DNA of 64,000 bases from Lachnotalea sp. AF33-28 (lineage in GTDB: Bacteria; Bacillota; Clostridia; Lachnospirales; Lachnospiraceae). Of the stretch, positions 60,250 to 64,000 are shown piece after piece. Where the stretch lies: positions 203,149 through 267,148 of the forward strand of contig NZ_QUEE01000008.1 of the NCBI RefSeq assembly GCF_003477885.1, in the 5' to 3' direction. A program made the position numbers and the translations under genes. The notes under the pieces were generated by a model. The model worked only from the letters and a program-made list of their open reading frames with translations. It did no database searches and had not been told where the DNA came from. Position 1 is the stretch's first letter, and the number at the start of each line of letters is the position of its first letter.

Positions 60250-61380
60250 ATGGTGGAAAAAGACAATTTCATGGAAAACCTGAAGAAGCTTGTCGAACTG
60301 GGTAAGAGCAAAAAAGGCGTGCTGGATATGAACGATATCAACGACTTCTTTGCCGGAGTGGAATTATCAGTGGAACAGCTGGAACACATTTACACCTACC
60401 TTGAGAACAACGGGATTGACGTTCTCAGAGTCATGGACGACGACCTCTCCATCGACGATAGCCTGGTGCTGGATACGGAAGACGAAGACTTCCCATTGGA
60501 TGAGGATGTAGAAGAGGAGATCGACCTTGATTCCATTGATCTGCTGGATGGTATTGGTACGGAGGATCCGGTCCGTATGTATCTGAAGGAGATCGGTACA
60601 GTCCCCCTGCTGACGGCCGATGAGGAACTGGAACTCGCCAAACGCAAGGCGGAAGGCGATAAGGTTGCGAAAGAGCGCCTGATCGAGGCGAATCTAAGGC
60701 TGGTGGTCAGTATAGCGAAGCGTTATACCGGGCGCGGGATGAGTTTTCTGGATCTGGTTCAGGAAGGCAACCTGGGGCTGATCAAGGGTGTGGAGAAATT
60801 CGATTATACCAAAGGGTATAAGCTTTCTACTTACGCAACCTGGTGGATCAGACAGTCTGTTACCAGAGCCCTGGCAGATCAGGCCAGAACAATTCGTGTG
60901 CCGGTACATATGGTGGAAACCATTAATAAAATGTCTAAAATGCAGAGAAAGCTCACTCTGGAGCTGGGGTATGAGCCCAGCGTGACAGAGCTGGCGCAGG
61001 CTCTTGATATGTCGGAAGACAAGGTGATGGAAATCATGCAGATCGCCAGGGAACCGGCATCTTTGGAGACGCCGATCGGAGAGGAAGACGATTCCAATCT
61101 GGGCGATTTTGTTGCGGACAGCAATGCTGTGACACCGGAAGGCAATGTGGAATCTGTGATGCTTAGAGAACATATCGACACACTGCTGGAAGATTTAAAG
61201 GATAGAGAGCGGCAGGTAATCGTGCTGCGTTTTGGTCTGGAAGATGGACATCCCCGCACACTCGAAGAGGTGGGTAAGGAGTTCAATGTGACCAGAGAGC
61301 GCATCCGCCAGATCGAGGCGAAAGCGCTGCGTAAACTGCGCAACCCTGTCAGAAGCAAGAGAATCCGTGATTTCTTATAA
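60250..61380 (+). CDS. rpoD: RNA polymerase primary sigma factor
   Basis: A 376-residue sigma-70: an acidic region 1.1 at about 1-100, region 1.2 TEDPVRMYLKEIGTVPLLT, region 2.2-2.4 (GNLGLIKGVEKFDYTKGYKL and STYATWWIRQSVTRAL) that binds the -10, and region 4.2 (EEVGKEFNVTRERIRQIEAK) that binds the -35. It ends in RSKRIRDFL. It directs housekeeping transcription. The usual upstream partner dnaG is absent; a lipid kinase gene lies there instead. Confidence 0.97.
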   Translation: MVEKDNFMENLKKLVELGKSKKGVLDMNDINDFFAGVELSVEQLEHIYTYLENNGIDVLRVMDDDLSIDDSLVLDTEDEDFPLDEDVEEEIDLDSIDLLDGIGTEDPVRMYLKEIGTVPLLTADEELELAKRKAEGDKVAKERLIEANLRLVVSIAKRYTGRGMSFLDLVQEGNLGLIKGVEKFDYTKGYKLSTYATWWIRQSVTRALADQARTIRVPVHMVETINKMSKMQRKLTLELGYEPSVTELAQALDMSEDKVMEIMQIAREPASLETPIGEEDDSNLGDFVADSNAVTPEGNVESVMLREHIDTLLEDLKDRERQVIVLRFGLEDGHPRTLEEVGKEFNVTRERIRQIEAKALRKLRNPVRSKRIRDFL

Positions 61381-61429
61381 GATCAAACAGTGATACTGAT
61401 ACCGGTGAAAGCGGCATCAAAACGGCTGG

Positions 61430-61476
61430 GAAGCTGCGCTTCGGTTGGAAAACAATCGGAGCGCAGCTTCGTTTTT
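61430..61476 (+). terminator. Terminator of rpoD
   Basis: GAAGCTGCGCT (61430-61440) pairs with AGCGCAGCTTC (61460-61470), followed by GTTTTTA. Its position also argues that queH starts at 61490 and not at the TTG at 61445 inside the hairpin. Confidence 0.9.
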
Positions 61477-61489
61477 AGAGGATATATTC

Positions 61490-62140
61490 ATGCAAAATTA
61501 TCAAAAGGAACTGGAAAAGCTGCTGGAGAAAATCACAAAAGAGGGGGGTGTCCCAACCCTGCTTCTTCATAGCTGCTGCGCTCCCTGCAGCAGCTATGTG
61601 CTGGAATATCTCTCCCAATATTTTAAAATCACCGTATTTTACTATAATCCCAATATTTATCCCGAAGAGGAATACCGCATGAGGGTGAAGGAACAGGAAC
61701 GTTTTATCGGCCTGCTGAATACCCGGTATCCGGTGGCCTTTGCGGCAGGAAGGTATGAACCCCAGGAATTTTATTCGGCGGTGAAGGGATACGAGGCGAT
61801 GCCGGAGGGAAGGGAGCGATGTTTTTTATGCTATGAGCTGCGCCTTAGAGAGGCGGCCGCCATGGCAAAAGCGCAGGGATTTGATTATTTTACCACGACC
61901 CTGTCTATAAGCCCGCTTAAAAATGCGGTGAAACTGGCAGAGATCGGCCTGAAACTGGCTAAGGAGTACGGCGTTTCTTATCTCCTCTCAGATTTTAAAA
62001 AGAAGGATGGCTATAAGCGGTCCGTGGAGCTGTCCGCAGAGTATGGCATGTACCGTCAGGATTATTGCGGCTGCATATACAGCAGACAGCAGCGCGAACA
62101 GGAGAAAAAAGAACGCGCTTTGAACGTATCGGAGGAATAA
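61490..62140 (+). CDS. queH: Epoxyqueuosine reductase QueH
   Basis: A 216-residue enzyme that reduces epoxyqueuosine to queuosine in the tRNA anticodon wobble base. Cysteine motifs for the Fe-S cluster and metal are SCCAPCSS near residue 25, CFLCYELR near 105 and DYCGCIYS near 200, the full QueH (DUF208) set. Start at the ATG with AGAGGATATATT upstream. It is a single gene between rpoD and ackA. Confidence 0.94.
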   Translation: MQNYQKELEKLLEKITKEGGVPTLLLHSCCAPCSSYVLEYLSQYFKITVFYYNPNIYPEEEYRMRVKEQERFIGLLNTRYPVAFAAGRYEPQEFYSAVKGYEAMPEGRERCFLCYELRLREAAAMAKAQGFDYFTTTLSISPLKNAVKLAEIGLKLAKEYGVSYLLSDFKKKDGYKRSVELSAEYGMYRQDYCGCIYSRQQREQEKKERALNVSEE

Positions 62141-62187
62141 TGCCGCATTGTTTGTAGGAAAAAACATGAAAAAGTGCGACATAGGCT

Positions 62188-62216
62188 TTACAGTCCTGGT
62201 AAAAAAGTATAAAATT
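62188..62216 (+). promoter_or_regulatory. Promoter of ackA
   Basis: TTTACA (62188-62193), 17 bases, TAAAAT (62211-62216), 76 bases before the ackA start. Confidence 0.65.
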
Positions 62217-62291
62217 AATAGAAGGGTTCTGATGTATAAAATATTCAGAAACGAGAAAAAATGAATAGCGATGTTCATAGGAGGAACTGTA

Positions 62292-63479
62292 ATGAAAGTA
62301 TTGGTTATTAACTGCGGAAGTTCATCACTGAAATACCAGCTGATTGATTCTGACAGCGAGGAAGTGCTGGCAAAAGGCCTGTGTGAGAGAATCGGAATTG
62401 ACGGAAGGCTGACCCATAAGCCCACCGGCAAGGAAAAAGTAGAGATAAGCGCGGACATGCCTACCCATACGGCGGCGGTCAGCCTGGTGCTCAAAGAGCT
62501 GACTGACGAGAAAAACGGAGTGATCTCTTCCCTGGATGAGATCGGTGCGGTAGGTCACAGGATGGTACACGGCGGAGAAAAATTTGCCTGCTCCACAGTC
62601 CTGACAGATGAGGTGATCCGTGAGTTTGAGAAATGCTGTGAGCTTGCGCCGCTGCATAATCCCGCCAACCTGATCGGCTACAACGCCTGCAAGGAGCTGA
62701 TGCCGAATGTTCCTATGGTAGGTGTGTTCGACACGGCGTTTCATCAGACGATGCCCAAGAAAGCATATCTGTATGGCCTTCCTTATGAATATTATGAGAA
62801 ATACGGAATCAGACGTTATGGTTTCCACGGAACCAGCCACAGTTTTGTATCCAAGCGTGTGGCACAAATCCTGGGCAAAAAGCCTGAGGATCTGAAGGTG
62901 ATTGTCTGCCATCTCGGCAACGGCGCCAGCGTATGTGCCGTTGACGGCGGCAAGTCCGTAGATACCAGCATGGGCTTTACTCCTCTGGAGGGCCTGATTA
63001 TGGGAACCAGATGCGGCGATATCGATCCTGCGATTGTGGAGTTTATTGCGAACAAAGAGAATTTAAGCATCGGTGAGGTTTTAAATGTGCTCAACAAGAA
63101 GTCCGGTATCTTCGGTATATCCGGCGTTTCCAGCGATTTCAGGGATCTGGATACCGCTTCAGGAGAGGGCAATGAGCGCGCGAAGGTCGCAGTGGAAGCA
63201 TTTTCCTATCATGTGGCCAAGTATGTCGGCGCATATGCTGCTGCCATGAACGGCGTGGATGTTGTGGCGTTCACAGCGGGCGCGGGCGAAAATGATGCGG
63301 TTGTCCGGGAGCAGGTATGCTCTTATCTCGGTTATCTGGGAATCAAGCTGGATAAGGAGAAAAACAACTGCCGCGGAGTGGAGCGCATCATCAGCACCGA
63401 CGATTCAGAGCGGATTGCCATGATCGTGCCGACCAATGAGGAGCTTGCGATAGCAAGGGAAACTGTTGCGCTGCTGTAA
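62292..63479 (+). CDS. ackA: Acetate kinase
   Basis: A 395-residue kinase read from the ATG behind AGGAGGAACTG. Signature MKVLVINCGSSSLKYQL at the start, HRMVHGGEKF, and GFHGTSHSFVSKRVA with FDTAFHQTM carrying the catalytic Asp. It converts acetyl phosphate and ADP to acetate and ATP, the main energy-yielding step of acetate fermentation. The usual partner pta is not in the window. Confidence 0.97.
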   Translation: MKVLVINCGSSSLKYQLIDSDSEEVLAKGLCERIGIDGRLTHKPTGKEKVEISADMPTHTAAVSLVLKELTDEKNGVISSLDEIGAVGHRMVHGGEKFACSTVLTDEVIREFEKCCELAPLHNPANLIGYNACKELMPNVPMVGVFDTAFHQTMPKKAYLYGLPYEYYEKYGIRRYGFHGTSHSFVSKRVAQILGKKPEDLKVIVCHLGNGASVCAVDGGKSVDTSMGFTPLEGLIMGTRCGDIDPAIVEFIANKENLSIGEVLNVLNKKSGIFGISGVSSDFRDLDTASGEGNERAKVAVEAFSYHVAKYVGAYAAAMNGVDVVAFTAGAGENDAVVREQVCSYLGYLGIKLDKEKNNCRGVERIISTDDSERIAMIVPTNEELAIARETVALL

Positions 63480-63562
63480 TGCGGCATGATATCTGATGTA
63501 AATGCGCGGATGGAGAAATCCCGCGCTGCTACATAGAAATAATTAATAAGGAGAAATGACCT

Positions 63563-63829
63563 ATGTTAAGCAAGACATTGACAGTTGTAAATCCTTCCGG
63601 GCTGCATTTAAGACCGGCAGGCGTTCTTTCTAAGGAAGCGATGAAATTCAAATCCGATATCGTAATCAAATGTGGGGAGAAAACAGTGGTTGCGAAGAGC
63701 GTATTGAATGTAATGGCTGCAGGAATCAAATGCGGTTCTGAGATCGAACTGATCTGTGAGGGTGAAGACGAGCAGGCGGCTATGGATGCAATGTCCGCAG
63801 CGATTGAGAGCGGCCTGGGCGAGCTGTAA
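63563..63829 (+). CDS. HPr-family phosphocarrier protein
   Basis: An 88-residue PTS carrier. The active-site His is in NPSGLHLRPAG (residue 15), and the region normally holding Ser46 is KSVLNVMAAG with Ser at about 46. It passes phosphate from enzyme I to sugar-specific PTS enzymes, and the Ser can be used for carbon regulation by HPr kinase. AAGGAGAAATGACCT precedes the start. The gene stands alone without ptsI. Confidence 0.93.
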   Translation: MLSKTLTVVNPSGLHLRPAGVLSKEAMKFKSDIVIKCGEKTVVAKSVLNVMAAGIKCGSEIELICEGEDEQAAMDAMSAAIESGLGEL

Positions 63830-63872
63830 CAAAAGGATATGGCCGCAGGGCCATAAAATCCGACTGAATGAA

Positions 63873-63904
63873 AAAACGGCAGAGATGAAAATCTCTGCCG
63901 TTTT
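63873..63904 (+). terminator. Terminator of the HPr gene
   Basis: Perfect 14 bp arms AAAACGGCAGAGAT (63873-63886) and its complement (63891-63904) around a GAAA tetraloop, ending in a T-run. Confidence 0.93.
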
Positions 63905-63963
63905 TAGCGTGGTGCGCCTGGCGGCACACAGTAAAAATTGCTTATGCCAGGGAGTGTAAAATA

Positions 63964-64000
63964 AAGTGTGTAAGTTACCGGTAACCAAACTTACGCACTT
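63964..64000 (-). terminator. Hairpin at the window end, probable minus-strand terminator
   Basis: AAGTGTGTAAGTT (63964-63976) pairs with AACTTACGCACTT (63988-64000) at 12 of 13 positions. Read on the minus strand it is followed by TATTTTA, so it may end a gene lying beyond the window. The loop contains ACCGGT. Confidence 0.55.

Noticed and set aside
63975..63992. GTTACCGGTAAC as another LacI-type operator
   Set aside because: The half-sites have a two-base shorter spacing than at 13056 and 13264, and the sequence lies in the loop of a larger hairpin that better fits a terminator.

Overview
This 64 kb window looks like the chromosome of a Gram-positive anaerobe of the Lachnospiraceae/Clostridium type. 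The basis is protein character: AGGAGG-type ribosome sites nearly everywhere, T-box leaders, many two-component and GHKL/LytTR regulators, lipoproteins with Thr/Ala-rich linkers, a HAAS/PadR pair, QueH, AckA, HPr and a divergent ATP-dependent PEP carboxykinase. No rRNA, tRNA or CRISPR array was seen. Most of the window is moderately GC-rich; about 42.4-49.1 kb is clearly AT-richer and decayed.

Layout. 0-7 kb: the end of one two-component operon with a putative lipoprotein, a cell-wall amidase, and a minus-strand regulator/ABC exporter/kinase operon of the antimicrobial-peptide-sensing kind. 7.4-10.7 kb: a LytTR/GHKL system followed by a YhfC-type membrane protease and a DUF3887-like lipoprotein. 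10.8-12.8 kb: a TrmB-type regulator translationally coupled to a diaminopimelate-decarboxylase-like gene. 13.0-21.7 kb: a LacI-regulated operon for rhamnose-containing glycans (binding protein, a permease fused to an N-terminal beta-propeller, second permease, GH78 alpha-L-rhamnosidase). 21.8-24.6 kb: an orphan phosphate-binding lipoprotein and pckA. 24.7-36.1 kb: a peptide uptake and processing cluster (serine hydrolase, peptide-binding protein, two permeases, two ATPases, amidohydrolase, LysR regulator, dipeptide epimerase-like enzyme, peptidase C26). 36.2-40.7 kb: glycosyltransferase, MerR regulator with its MATE exporter, ROK sugar kinase. 41.3-43.9 kb: Rpn-type nuclease, PadR regulator and a broken FtsW-like gene.

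44.1-49.1 kb is a graveyard of decayed genes: phage portal, prohead protease and capsid remnants, a Fic fragment, a LysE fragment, a GyrI-like pseudogene and an acyl-adenylate ligase with an internal deletion, among which an XRE regulator and a small P-loop protein remain intact. Near-identical 22 bp direct repeats lie at its two ends. From 49.2 kb onward the sequence is a housekeeping backbone: T-box(Trp)-controlled trpB2, a regulator/ABC exporter operon with paired operators, T-box(Val)-controlled valS, an ABC-class ATPase, a diacylglycerol-kinase-like gene, rpoD, queH, ackA and an HPr protein.

The most notable items are the propeller-permease fusion, the peptide cluster with its epimerase, a dispersed palindromic repeat family with a 20 bp core shared between two distant copies, a separate 20 bp motif present three times next to terminators, and several well-resolved operators (LacI, MerR, PadR, and a paired 17 bp site). 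All functions are inferred from reading the sequence; no database search was possible.
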